Shown piece by piece: positions 15,884 to 24,516 of a stretch of DNA of 34,535 nucleotides; the first letter of the stretch is position 1; the number at the start of each line of letters is the position of its first letter. The notes beneath the pieces were generated by a model, which was not told the origin of the DNA, ran no database searches, and worked only from the letters and a program-made list of their open reading frames with translations. Position numbers and translations under genes: made by a program. Origin of the DNA: Nitriliruptoraceae bacterium (GTDB lineage: Bacteria; Actinomycetota; Nitriliruptoria; Nitriliruptorales; Nitriliruptoraceae); contig PXDB01000026.1 of assembly GCA_003565155.1 (NCBI GenBank), positions 1-34,535 on the forward strand. The letters are read 5' to 3'.

Positions 15884-17407
15884 TCACGGCAGCTCGAGCC
15901 GGGGCGGTGTGGCGTCGTCCACGCAGCGCAGATCGAGGTCTGCCGTCGGGTCGTCGAGGAAGGCGGCGAGCAGCGCATCGGCGCAGGGGTCCTCGAGGAC
16001 CGCAGCGTGCGAGATGCTCGGTAGCACCACGAAGGTCGCGTTCGCGAGCCCGTCGGCCACCTGTCGGCCCCATGCCGGCGGGGTGATGGGGTCGAAACGA
16101 CCGGAGAACACCAGCGCCGGCACCGTCGACTCGAGCGGCAGGAGTTCGTCAGGCTCGGACTGCCCGACCACCCAGTCCTGGCACAGGTCGTACGCGCTCA
16201 GCACGTCCGCCTCCAGGCTGTCGAGGAACTGCTCGAACACCCCGTCATCGGCCAGTCGGTCGAGCTCCGCGAGGACGGCCTCTTCGTCGGTGAAGGCGTG
16301 CTCCTCGCGACACTCGACAGCATGGAACTTCCCCGCCGCATCCATACCGAGTTCCGGGTCGAATCGCCGCGCGAAACCTTCCGCCTCCATCTCGAGTACG
16401 TCGAGAGCGTCCTCGACGTCTCCGTCCGCGGCGAGCGCCAGCGCGCGTGGGACGTCGACCACACCGGAGATGTCGTAGAGGGCGTCGAACACCGCATCGA
16501 TGAGCTCGTAGCCGGCGAAGCCTCGCGTCTCGTCCGTCCGGGTGACGGCCTCCTCGAACAGCACGGCGAGGTCGCCGTAGGCCGCGGTGCAGTCCGGCTG
16601 CTCGGCGCAGAGATCGAACACCTCGGTGAACGCCCCGACGGTGTTGGCCGGATACTCGTGGTAGGCCGGGACGGCATCCAGCGGATAGACACCGTCGAGG
16701 ATGATGCTGCGGACCCCCGCGGGGTGGTCGCGGACGATCGCCGCCGCAAGTCGGGTGCCGTAGCTGCTGCCGAGCAGGTGCCACTCGTCGTAGCCGAGCG
16801 CCTCGCGCAGCTCCGCGAGGTCGGCGGCGTTCTCCGGGGTCGAGTAGGCGGCCAGAGCGATGCCGTCCGCGACCAGCCGGTCGTGGCAGTCGGCCGGGTC
16901 CTCGTCCTCGTCGCAGAGCAGCGAGGGTCGCGAGAACCCCGTGCCGCGCTGGTCCACCAACACCAGGTCACGGGTTGCCAGGATCGGGTGGTCCTCCCAC
17001 CGGTCGAGATCGGACAGCCACGCCCAGTGCTCCGCGAGGGCCACCCCACCGGGCCCCCCGTGCAGGAAGACCACCGGGTCCGGCGCGGGATCGCTCGCCG
17101 GCGTGCGGAGGACGGCGACCGCCACCTCGATGCGCGCATCGGAGAGCCCGGTGCGCGACTCCGGGACGGTGAGCCAGCCACAGTCGACCTCGACCGCGAT
17201 CTCCGGCTCGAAGGGGCAGGGCCCGGACGCGAAACCGCCGACCCCGGACGTCGGAGCCGTTGCGACCGGCTCCTGGTCGCGCGCGATCGCCGTGGACCCG
17301 TCGTCCGGGTCGTTGGACGTATCGCCCTCGTCCAGGACCAGGCACGCGGCCGAGAGGACGGCGACCGCGAGCAGCATCGCCAGGACGGTCCAGTGCCGCG
17401 CACCCAC
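15884..17407 (-). CDS. secreted alpha/beta-hydrolase lipoprotein (tripeptidyl aminopeptidase/TAP-like)
   Basis: This 507-aa serine hydrolase belongs to the group containing the Streptomyces tripeptidyl aminopeptidases and prolyl aminopeptidase-like enzymes, which remove N-terminal residues or short peptides outside the cell. The signal helix ends in a lipobox, LSAAC, with Cys22, followed by an acidic, Ser/Asp-rich linker. The oxyanion motif HGGPGG lies near residues 115-120, DQRGTGFS near 152-159, and the nucleophile elbow GSSYGT near 215-220. The acid is probably the Asp in SGRFDPITPP and the His that in SISHAAV, with the TAP-type C-terminal extension behind. Extra paired cysteines fit an extracytoplasmic protein. 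The GTG at 17407 has TAGGAA shortly upstream. It is monocistronic and appears intact. Confidence 0.9.
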   Translation of the reverse strand: MGARHWTVLAMLLAVAVLSAACLVLDEGDTSNDPDDGSTAIARDQEPVATAPTSGVGGFASGPCPFEPEIAVEVDCGWLTVPESRTGLSDARIEVAVAVLRTPASDPAPDPVVFLHGGPGGVALAEHWAWLSDLDRWEDHPILATRDLVLVDQRGTGFSRPSLLCDEDEDPADCHDRLVADGIALAAYSTPENAADLAELREALGYDEWHLLGSSYGTRLAAAIVRDHPAGVRSIILDGVYPLDAVPAYHEYPANTVGAFTEVFDLCAEQPDCTAAYGDLAVLFEEAVTRTDETRGFAGYELIDAVFDALYDISGVVDVPRALALAADGDVEDALDVLEMEAEGFARRFDPELGMDAAGKFHAVECREEHAFTDEEAVLAELDRLADDGVFEQFLDSLEADVLSAYDLCQDWVVGQSEPDELLPLESTVPALVFSGRFDPITPPAWGRQVADGLANATFVVLPSISHAAVLEDPCADALLAAFLDDPTADLDLRCVDDATPPRLELP

Positions 17408-17440
17408 GGTGGTTCCTAGCTGTAGAGCCGCAGACCCGTC

Positions 17441-17463
17441 GCACCCCCCCGGAAGCGGGGTGC
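17441..17463. terminator. GC-rich hairpin
   Basis: GCACCCC (17441-17447) and GGGGTGC (17457-17463) form a perfect 7-bp stem with a 9-nt loop. It lies downstream of the helicase remnant and upstream of the hydrolase gene, both on the minus strand, so it could end transcription from the former. There is no U-tract, which is common in GC-rich genomes; a protein-binding palindrome is an alternative. Confidence 0.35.
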
Positions 17464-17617
17464 AGCGAGATCGGTGACCGGTCGTCAGGTGGCGGTTGCC
17501 AGCCGCCCGACTATAGGTGCGCAGACGCTCGAGGAGAAGCAGGAACCTCAGCCCGTTCGAGGCGGTGTCACGTCGACGGACTCCAGCGGACCTGACCGCT
17601 GCGCGACCCCTGGCAGT

Positions 17618-18310
17618 TCACCGGTGCGCGTCGTGGTACGCACCCCACAGGGCTGCCGGAAGTCGGCCGCGGTCCGAGACGGCATGGCCGGCCGCTCGCG
17701 CCCACGCTCGGACCTGTGCTGCGGCCGGCGCACGGTCGGGCGCGTAGCTTGCCCGTACCGACGCGGCCACACCCACGCCACGGTCCGGCGGTGACGTCGA
17801 TCGGGAGGATCCTGGCGTGAAGCCCAGCTCCTTGTAGCCGGGCAGTCGACGCCGGTGCATCGCAGCGAGCATGGGCACGTTGACATCGAGGTAGTCGTGC
17901 ACCTCGGCGGTGTCCTTGCCGGGATGCTCGCGCAGGATCCGCCCCACGTACTGGGTGATCCGCTGTGGGGCCGAGATCGGGAAGGCGAGGAACAGCGTGT
18001 CGAGCTTCGGGCAGTCGAAGCCCTCACCGATGGAGCGGTCGGTTGCGACGAGGAGGAGCTGGTGGTCCGTTTCGAGCCGTTCGTGGACCGCTCGCCGCTC
18101 CGTGGGCCTGAGGCTTCCGTACAGCACCAGCGGGTCCAGCCCCAGGTCGGACAGCCGGCTCGCGAGCGCATCGACGTGATCGGTCCGGCTGCTGAGCACG
18201 AGGCAGTTCCGCCCCCCTCCGACAGCAGCGGCCACATCCCTACAGATCTGGTCATCGCGTCGCTCATCGTCGACGAGTGCGGCGTTGATCAGGGCCTGTA
18301 CCTCACCACG
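17618..18310 (-). pseudogene. C-terminal half of an SF2 helicase joined to an Lsr2-type DNA-binding domain
   Basis: From about 18310 downward the minus strand encodes the second RecA-like domain of a DEAD/DEAH helicase: RNCLVLSSRTDHVDAL (motif IV region), LLLVATDRSIGEGFDCP (motif V) and QRITQYVGRILRE (motif VI), then the family-like ending DVNVPMLAAMHRRRLPGYKE. The first RecA domain with Walker A and DEAD box is absent. About 30 residues after GYKELGF the same frame continues as QVRAWARAAGHAVSDRGRLP...AYHDAHR, closely matching the C-terminal DNA-binding domain of actinobacterial Lsr2 (W-A-R...G-x-x-V-S-x-R-G-R-I/L-P), and stops at 17618. It is either a genuine helicase-Lsr2 fusion that lost its front or two remnants brought together. 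Without the ATPase motifs it cannot be an active helicase. Confidence 0.7.
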
Positions 18311-18732
18311 GGTCAGGCAAACGGTGCGGTCACCGCGTCTACCTCTCTCCGCGGATCGTGGCCGTCGTCTACGGCCTGCCCGACGACGCCGCGTGCGCCG
18401 TCGAAAGCTGACCCGAAGAGACGTGTCCGTCAGGACGCTCCACCTCGGTCCGTTCGGGTCGACAACCGTCACTGCGAGCGTGACACCGCGTGCCACCACC
18501 ACTCCCGTCATCCGCGCTGGGTCGGCATCGTTGACATGGCATCGCCGACGCGCGTGCACCGGCCCGAGCGCTCGCACCACCACCGGACACTTCTCGATCA
18601 TCGCATCCAGCCGAGGTGGAGATCGCCGCACCTGGCGAGACGCTGTGGCCGCTTACGTGGGCTCGGCGACGGGCAGGGTGTCGCAGGGTGATGCGATGGT
18701 CACCTCGATCAGTCGCGACACGGAGCACACGT
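18311..18732. other. about 420 bp, no recognised gene, possible remnants
   Basis: The frame of the helicase remnant stays open upstream to 18631 and begins with protein-like sequence (PVVVRALGPVHARRRCHV, later TLAVTVVDPNGPRWSVLTD) that I do not recognise; it becomes Arg-rich before joining the helicase part. On the plus strand a short piece, RVYLSPRIVAVVYGLPDDAA, ends at a stop near 18419. Neither has a clear start. I read this as rearranged debris where the helicase N terminus was lost. Confidence 0.35.
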
Positions 18733-19290
18733 ATGCCTACCACGACCACCTCGACACCCGCACTCGATCTGCTGCGCCCACAGGAGCAGGCAGGACTGTT
18801 GCCGGCGCTGCTGTCCGCACACCCGGAGCTTGCCGAGTCACTCCAGATGCTGGCGTTGGCGCGTGTCCGCGACGTCGACGCGGACACGGTTGCCAGTGAG
18901 CTCGCAGAGCGACTGGACGACCTGCCGCTCATGGAACTGGCGAACCGCGCGGGCAAGCGGCCGGGCTACTACGTGCACGAGACCGAGGCGGCGAACGAGA
19001 TCGTCGCCGAGGCACTCGCACCGTTCGAGGAGGACCTGTGGCGTGCCGTCGCCCTCGACCTACCCGACGTGGCGGGCACGATCCTGGTCGGCATCGTGGC
19101 CGGGCTCCATCGCTGTTGCGACGCAGCCGACGGAACGGTGCTGGCCTACGCGGGGCCAGACACTCCCGGGGAGCACGCGGCCTGGCTGGTCCACCAGGCT
19201 CTCGAAGCCGGCATCGATCTCGACCCTGAGGAGGTCGAGTCCCGCTGCCCCGACTGGTCCCTGCTCCCCGACGGACTCCGGCAGAGCTGA
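18733..19290 (+). CDS. 185-aa protein of unknown function
   Basis: ATG 18733 is preceded by CGGAG at 8-nt spacing. The protein is soluble, acidic and mostly helical: a short Thr/Ser N terminus, LDLLRPQEQAGLLPALLSAH, then paired helices with many Leu, Glu and Asp, and a C-terminal segment ending SRCPDWSLLPDGLRQS. There is no signal, membrane segment or cofactor motif; a Cys pair (HRCCDA) occurs at about residue 123. Codon use is typical for the genome, so the gene is probably real and intact. I do not recognise the family. It stands alone between the helicase remnant and the Fic gene. Confidence 0.7.
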   Translation: MPTTTTSTPALDLLRPQEQAGLLPALLSAHPELAESLQMLALARVRDVDADTVASELAERLDDLPLMELANRAGKRPGYYVHETEAANEIVAEALAPFEEDLWRAVALDLPDVAGTILVGIVAGLHRCCDAADGTVLAYAGPDTPGEHAAWLVHQALEAGIDLDPEEVESRCPDWSLLPDGLRQS

Positions 19291-19726
19291 CCGCCGAGCG
19301 CCCCCTGGCAGGGCACCGGTGTCAGGCGACTCCTCCATCGAGGATGCAGTCGTCGCGTGTCGTGCGCACGAGGTGGGTCGGGGTGGCCGGCGCGCCCTGC
19401 CAACTCAGGAGGCCGGTCCTCCCCTGAGGCCTGCGGGATCTCGATCGCTGCCCGCCCGCTGGGACCGACGGCCACCGCTGCCTTCCACACGGCGAGGGCG
19501 AAGCCGGCCGTGTGTTCCGATGGGTTCAGCGGCGGGGAACGGTGCGGCCCTTCGCCGGGAGGGCCGCAGTCAGGATCCTGACGCTCGTGGCACCGGCCGA
19601 CAGCGATTCGGCGGTCCAGACGGTCGAAGGCATCGTGCACATGCGGCGGTTATCGCGTGGTTGTCGAGACCCCGTTGGATGCTCGCGATCGGTTCGCCGG
19701 CCCTCTATGGGGAACCTCGCCGCGGT
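19291..19726. other. about 435 bp without a gene
   Basis: This gap lies between two genes that converge here. I find no frame with plausible protein character and no RNA gene. A short inverted repeat (GGAGG-ccggt-CCTCC near 19408-19422) could act as a terminator for the 185-aa gene. Confidence 0.35.
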
Positions 19727-21211
19727 TCAGGTCGGCAGGCGGAGCCGCCGGCCTGAACCTTCCGCCTCGGCGGGGTCGAGGTAGGCGTTGGTGGCTCGGA
19801 CCTGCTCGTCTGCGCTCTCGAAGGTTGCCCAGTCCATGTGCGCCACCCATCTCTGGGCGAAGTCCATAACCGCGTGAAGGCTCTGGCCGTCCCCGTTGCC
19901 GCTGGATAGCGCGGTGAGGGAAGCGAGGTAGTTGTTGCGGAAGCTCGTCGGGATGACGACGCGCACCTGCCCGGCGATGCTGAGCTCGGCATTGGCCATC
20001 AGCCGGGCGATCCGGCCGTTGCCGTCGTCGAACGGGTGGCACTCGGTGATGAGCACCATCATCCCGACGGCCCTGCTCATCGGATCGACGGTCGCTGCCA
20101 TCTGGTCGAAGCCCCGCCGGAGGGTGCCTTCGACGAGCTCTGGGTCCACGAACCTGTAGCCTCCGGCGTAGTTGGGTTGCTCCTTGAGCATCCCGGGCCG
20201 CTTGTCGGGTCGTGCGGCCATGAGGATCTCGTGCCGGTGCTGCAACAGCTCCAGTAGCTCGTCCGAGCTGGCCGGCACCCGGCGACGATTGTCGGGGTCG
20301 CTGGTGAGCCGGTAGGTCGCCGCGACGTCGTGCGCATCGGCTGGGCGGGTAGGCGGGACCCAGCCGTCGACGGCGATCCTGCGTGCTTCATCGACACCGA
20401 ACTCCGTGCCCTCGATGAAGTTGGAGAAGTACGCCTCGAAGAATGGCAGCCACGCCCACCGTTCGGGCGCACCTGCGGCCGCGCGAGGTTGTGGCGCGAG
20501 TCGGCTGACGCCACCCAGGACGGCTTCGAGCCGTTCGACGATGTGAGCGTCGTAGGGGACTCCGGCCACCCGGGCAGCGAGACGTTCCGAACGAGGTGTG
20601 CTGGTCACCGTTCCCAGCACCGAAACGAGGCGTTCGCGCACCGCCGCGATCTGACGCGGGTTGAACGAACCGGCGATCACATCGAGCTCGGCCAGAACCC
20701 GTTGGATCCGTCCTGGCCCCCCGCGGCGTGCGAGCGTGTCGATCTGGTCCTCGACCGCAAGCGTCCCCGCACGGCTGCGGGGCGGCCGACCCTGGATGTC
20801 GATGTTCTCGACGAGCGTCCGTGCCTGTCCCGCCAGGGCGATGCCGTCGGGCAGCGGCATGTCGCCGGGGAGCGGCGGCGGGCCGGTCTCAGCCACGACC
20901 GTGAGGCCAGGCAGGGTGAGCGGTGCCTTGCGAGGCGGGGTCGGATGGGCGATGTAGAGGACCCCGTCCACGGGTTGTCCGCCGGCTAGGGCGCTTCGCC
21001 CGCGGATGACTGCGCCTGGCCAGATCACCGCGATGATCGCGTTTCGATGGAGCGACGTGACGTTCTCGGGTGGCAGCGTCGCCCCCACGGCGTAGATGCC
21101 TTTCGCCAAGCGCAGGGCGGAACCGGAGCTCGCGAGGCGGCTCAGGTGGGCTCGGTTGGAAGCGGTGGCCCGCGTGAGCTCACCCTGCGGAGGGAGCGAA
21201 GCAACACCCAT
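19727..21211 (-). CDS. Fic-domain protein with AbiEi-like N-terminal region
   Basis: This protein of about 494 aa (ATG 21211) ends in a Fic domain, which typically transfers AMP from ATP to hydroxyl side chains of target proteins. The catalytic motif is complete: HPFDDGNGRIAR at about residues 392-403, with the essential His and the anion-binding GNGR. Upstream, FSNFIEG (about 262-268) fits the (S/T)xxxE(G/N) inhibitory helix. Its position before the Fic core marks class II, so the enzyme should be self-restrained by the Glu. The first 200 or so residues (ATASNRAHLSRLASSGSALR, LAKGIYAVG, then WPGAVIRGRSALAGG) resemble AbiEi-type antitoxin/regulator proteins with a winged helix. A start at 21280 is possible, but neither has a ribosome site, so a leaderless message is conceivable. 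The gene is intact; the target is unknown. Confidence 0.87.
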   Translation of the reverse strand: MGVASLPPQGELTRATASNRAHLSRLASSGSALRLAKGIYAVGATLPPENVTSLHRNAIIAVIWPGAVIRGRSALAGGQPVDGVLYIAHPTPPRKAPLTLPGLTVVAETGPPPLPGDMPLPDGIALAGQARTLVENIDIQGRPPRSRAGTLAVEDQIDTLARRGGPGRIQRVLAELDVIAGSFNPRQIAAVRERLVSVLGTVTSTPRSERLAARVAGVPYDAHIVERLEAVLGGVSRLAPQPRAAAGAPERWAWLPFFEAYFSNFIEGTEFGVDEARRIAVDGWVPPTRPADAHDVAATYRLTSDPDNRRRVPASSDELLELLQHRHEILMAARPDKRPGMLKEQPNYAGGYRFVDPELVEGTLRRGFDQMAATVDPMSRAVGMMVLITECHPFDDGNGRIARLMANAELSIAGQVRVVIPTSFRNNYLASLTALSSGNGDGQSLHAVMDFAQRWVAHMDWATFESADEQVRATNAYLDPAEAEGSGRRLRLPT

Positions 21212-21440
21212 AGGAGAAACCGTCCCGGACAGCCGATGATGAGCAACTATTCTCGCGCAAAAGAGTGCATGAAGCAACATTTTCGGCAGTAAATCGCCCT
21301 ACGGCCGGTGTGGTGGTGTTGGTGACAGATGCTGGCGAAAACCGTCCCGGGCGTTCGACTGAGGGAACTTCCGTACCGAAAATGCGACCTTCAGGCGACA
21401 TCGACGAGCGAAAACATCCCTCCCTCGCGGAAGTTCGGCA
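21212..21440. promoter_or_regulatory. AT-richer intergenic region with repeats; putative Fic promoter
   Basis: This 229-bp gap is visibly less GC-rich than its surroundings. On the minus strand TTGCTT (21278-21273) and GAGAAT with 17-bp spacing make a weak promoter candidate for the Fic gene. AAACCGTCCCGG occurs twice in direct orientation (21217-21228, 21339-21350). GAACTTCCG (21365-21373) and CGGAAGTTC (21428-21436) form an inverted repeat, and GCGAAAAC occurs twice. The purpose of these repeats is unknown; operator sites or the scar of a mobile element are both possible. Confidence 0.35.
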
Positions 21441-21905
21441 GTGCAGATGTGCGCAACGCCCGTACTCCCTGAGCTGGGGGTACCGCCGAACCATCTGGGC
21501 GCCTCACCGATGGTCTCGTGGCGTCAGCCGACCCTGGAGACGACGTCCGGGTGGATCGACCGGCGCGTGCGCGACGAGGAGCGCCACGGTTTGAGCATGT
21601 GGGCGGTGGAGCGACGAGGCGAACATGAGGTCATCGGACTCGCCGGGTTCCTCCCGCGGGATGATGGACGGATCGAGCTCGGCTACGTCGTCCATGCTCG
21701 TCACTGGGGTGGCGGCTACGGCACCGAAGCCGCAGGGGCCGCGCTGGGTGCCCTGGGGGATGACCCCCGAGTTCGACTCGTCATCGCCACCATCCGACCC
21801 TTCAACTCTAGGTCCCTTAGCGTCGCGCGGGCTGTCGGCCTACGGCAGATCGAAAGCTACGTCGACGACCGCGGCCAGATGCTCATCTTCGGCGTTGGCG
21901 CCTGA
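21441..21905 (+). pseudogene. RimJ/RimL-type GNAT acetyltransferase lacking its N terminus
   Basis: The frame encodes the central and C-terminal parts of a RimJ/RimL-like GNAT: TSGWIDRRVRDEERHGLSMW, VIGLAGFLPRDDGRIELGYV, the acetyl-CoA loop HWGGGYGTEAAGAAL (normally Q/RxxGxG/A; here GGGYGT) and RPFNSRSLSVARAVGLRQIE, the terminal N-x-x-S/A signature. What should be the first strand and helices before TSGWIDRRV is only about 35 unrelated-looking residues, and no ribosome site precedes the ATGs at 21441 or 21510. It may be expressed as a short protein, but I favour a 5'-truncated gene. It diverges from the Fic gene across the repeat-bearing gap. Confidence 0.6.
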
Positions 21906-22743
21906 CGTGTCCACGGGGACGTGGATGGCTACAACGCCCGTTGACGAGAGATCGCTGCTGGGGAGGTGAGTGCGGGCCTTGGCCCGAAGTACCGCAGTCA
22001 CACCCTCGCACGGCAAGGCTCGCACGAGCCCTTCCCGCACACCTCCCGTGATCGCCGTCGTTGAGGAGCGAGTGCGCTGCACAACCACCCCCACCTCCGT
22101 CCTCACGCGCCGCGTCGCCGTCGTACTCGAAGAGCGTGAAGCCCCACAACGTGCGCGCCGCGGTCGTGGCGACGCGTCGACGGCCAGGTGGGCGACCGGG
22201 CCGCAGCGGGTGACGCGGGGCCGGCCTGCCGTGTGGCTCGCGGGCCAACGCCGCGAGAGCGCGAACGGATGCCGGGGACCACCGAACCGCCGACTCGTCA
22301 GCGCGGCGCACCGGTGCCATCTGTACTCCGTGCGGAACGCATGGACCCCGGGCCGGGGCCGGGAGTCCCTGCACGTTCGGCGTCGATGACGAACTCCAAG
22401 CGGCCTCCGACGAGGTCGCCGCGAACCAGGAGCGAACAGCTGCGCAGCTCCTGCGCGTGCCGATGAACGACGCCGTGCATCGTGGCGTAGCGACTCGAGC
22501 CAACCGTCGTGCTGGTGCTCCGCATGCTGCGCGACGCCGAACGCTGGCCGCCGGGATAACCGCGACTGCTGGCTCAGATCCGTGCCATCCGGTGCTCGGG
22601 AGACCTCGCCCGGGTGTCCGGTACAGGAAGCGCCGATGCGGGCACCTCCGCGACCCGACGCGGCGGCGTTCCGTAGGGTTGCGCACCGGGCGGGGAGACG
22701 CGGGCCCGACGGCGGACCCGCGGCGCCCGGGGAGGGTGGGTCC
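21906..22743 (-). other. about 840 bp of apparently decayed coding DNA
   Basis: No intact gene is supportable. On the minus strand, from about 22525, a protein-like stretch reads MHGVVHRHAQELRSCSLL and LVGGRLEFVIDAERAG before degenerating. In a different minus frame near 22135-22100, TLWGFTLFEYDGDAA also looks like real protein. These could be pieces of one frameshifted gene, of a family I do not recognise. The last 50 bp carry the ribosome site (GGGAGG) of the ThDP enzyme gene. The promoter of the downstream operon must lie here but is not identifiable. Confidence 0.4.
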
Positions 22744-24516
22744 ATGGCGACCTTGACCGGCGGGACGATCATCACGCGGATGCTGGCCGCCGAGGGCGTG
22801 GAGCGCGTCTTCGGGATCATCGACGGCACCTACTACGGGCTGTACTCGAGCCTGGCGGAGTCCGGGATCGACCTGATCTCGCCGCGGCACGAGACCTCGG
22901 CGGCGCACATGGCCGGCGCCTACGCGCGGACGACCGGACACCTCGGTGTCGCGATCGCCAGCAACGGCCCCGGGGTCGCCAACGTGCTGCCCGGGGTCGC
23001 GGTGGAGCAGGGCGAGGGCAACCGGGTGCTGCTCATCACCTCCTCGCGACGCACCGGCATCGGGTCACCCGACCGTGGTGGCACCTACCAGTACTTCGAC
23101 CAGACCGCGGTCACCGCCCCGATGACCAAGTGGTCGGTGCACGTACCCTCGGCCGACCGGATCCCGGAGCTGCTCCGCCACGCGCTGAGGGCGGTGTGGT
23201 CGGGACGGCCCGGTGTCGTCCACCTCGACGTCCCCGAGGACCTGATCAACACCGGCCACGAGGTGGACGGGCAGCTGTGGGCCCCGTCGACCTACCGGTC
23301 GCTGGTGCCGACAGCCCCCGACCCGGCCGAGCTCGCCACGCTGGTCGAGCTGCTGAACGCGGCGGAGCGGCCGCTGGTGCACGCCGGCTCCGGGGTCCTG
23401 CACGCCGGCGCGGAGGCGGAGCTGGCCCGCCTCGCCGAGCTCCTCGACGCACCGGTCACCACGAGCTGGGCGGCCCGCAGCGTCATCGACGAGCGTCGTC
23501 GCCAGGCGGTCGCGATGGTCCATGTCGACCTGGTCGACCGGGTCCGTAACGAGACCGACCTGATCCTGGTGCTCGGCTCCCGGCTCGGCGAGACGGACTG
23601 GTGGGGGAAGGCACCGAACTGGGCCCGTGCGGACGCGGCCGCCACCGTGCAGGTCGATGTCGACGAGGCGGTGCTCGGCGCCAACCGGCCGCTGAAGCTG
23701 GCGGTGCGCGCCGATGTGGGCGCGACCCTGCGCGCCCTGCTGGAGGCGCTGGCTGCTGCCGGGCGCTCACCTCACGCCGACACGCGCGCCGCCTGGCTCG
23801 ACGACATCGAGGTGGCAGCGGCCAAGGACCGCGCCAAGCTCGATCGTGCGCTGAAGGCCAAGGACGCCGACGGGCCGGTCCATCCCTCACGGGTCCCCAC
23901 GATCGCGCAGGAGGTGTTCCCCGAGGACACGATCTGGGTGGTGGACGGCGGCAACACCGCGGTGTGGAGCCAGTTCTACCTCCAGGCCCGCACGCCGCGC
24001 TCGGTGCTGTCGACCTTCAAGTTCGGGATGCTCGGTGCCGGGATGGCCCAGCCACTCGGTGCGAAGGTCGCCGCCCCGGACCGTGAGGTGTGCTGCCTGA
24101 TCGGCGACGGGGCCTTCGGCATGCACCCCCAGGAGGTGGAGACGGCGGTGCGCCATGGGCTGAAGGTCACGTGGGTCGTGTTCGCCGACCGGGCCTGGGG
24201 CATGGTGAAGATGAGCCAGTCGATCGCGGCGAAGCCACTGAAAACGGTGGCGCGACGCCTCCTGCTCGACCGGCCGCTGCCGGAGGGTGACACGGTCTAC
24301 GCCGACCTCGGCGAGATCCGTTTCGACGAGCTCGCCCGGGCCATGGGTGCCCGCGGCGAGTACGTCAGCCGTCCCGAGGAGCTGCGGCCCGCCCTCGAGC
24401 GTTGCCTGGCCGGCGACGGCCCCGCGGTGGTCCACGTCGACGTCGACGCAGGCGCGCACCTGTGGGCGCCGGCGCTCAGGACCTTCAAGGCCATGCACGA
24501 GGAGCCGGCGGGATGA
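22744..24516 (+). CDS. thiamine diphosphate-dependent enzyme (acetolactate synthase/decarboxylase-like)
   Basis: This 590-aa protein has the three-domain layout of the acetolactate synthase superfamily: an N-terminal pyrimidine-binding domain (about 1-170), a central Rossmann-like domain (about 190-340) and a C-terminal pyrophosphate-binding domain (about 385-560). The activating glutamate is Glu50 in PRHETSAAHMAGAYAR. The ThDP/Mg motif starts at GDG (454-456); 24 residues later the usual NN is AD (481-482, VVFADRAWG), so Asp replaces the Asn ligand, a variation that could still bind metal. Family members cleave or condense 2-oxo acids, but the substrate cannot be read here. ATG 22744 has GGGAGG about 9 nt upstream. 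The stop overlaps the transporter start as ATGA. No small regulatory subunit gene is nearby, arguing against true biosynthetic AHAS. Confidence 0.88.
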   Translation: MATLTGGTIITRMLAAEGVERVFGIIDGTYYGLYSSLAESGIDLISPRHETSAAHMAGAYARTTGHLGVAIASNGPGVANVLPGVAVEQGEGNRVLLITSSRRTGIGSPDRGGTYQYFDQTAVTAPMTKWSVHVPSADRIPELLRHALRAVWSGRPGVVHLDVPEDLINTGHEVDGQLWAPSTYRSLVPTAPDPAELATLVELLNAAERPLVHAGSGVLHAGAEAELARLAELLDAPVTTSWAARSVIDERRRQAVAMVHVDLVDRVRNETDLILVLGSRLGETDWWGKAPNWARADAAATVQVDVDEAVLGANRPLKLAVRADVGATLRALLEALAAAGRSPHADTRAAWLDDIEVAAAKDRAKLDRALKAKDADGPVHPSRVPTIAQEVFPEDTIWVVDGGNTAVWSQFYLQARTPRSVLSTFKFGMLGAGMAQPLGAKVAAPDREVCCLIGDGAFGMHPQEVETAVRHGLKVTWVVFADRAWGMVKMSQSIAAKPLKTVARRLLLDRPLPEGDTVYADLGEIRFDELARAMGARGEYVSRPEELRPALERCLAGDGPAVVHVDVDAGAHLWAPALRTFKAMHEEPAG

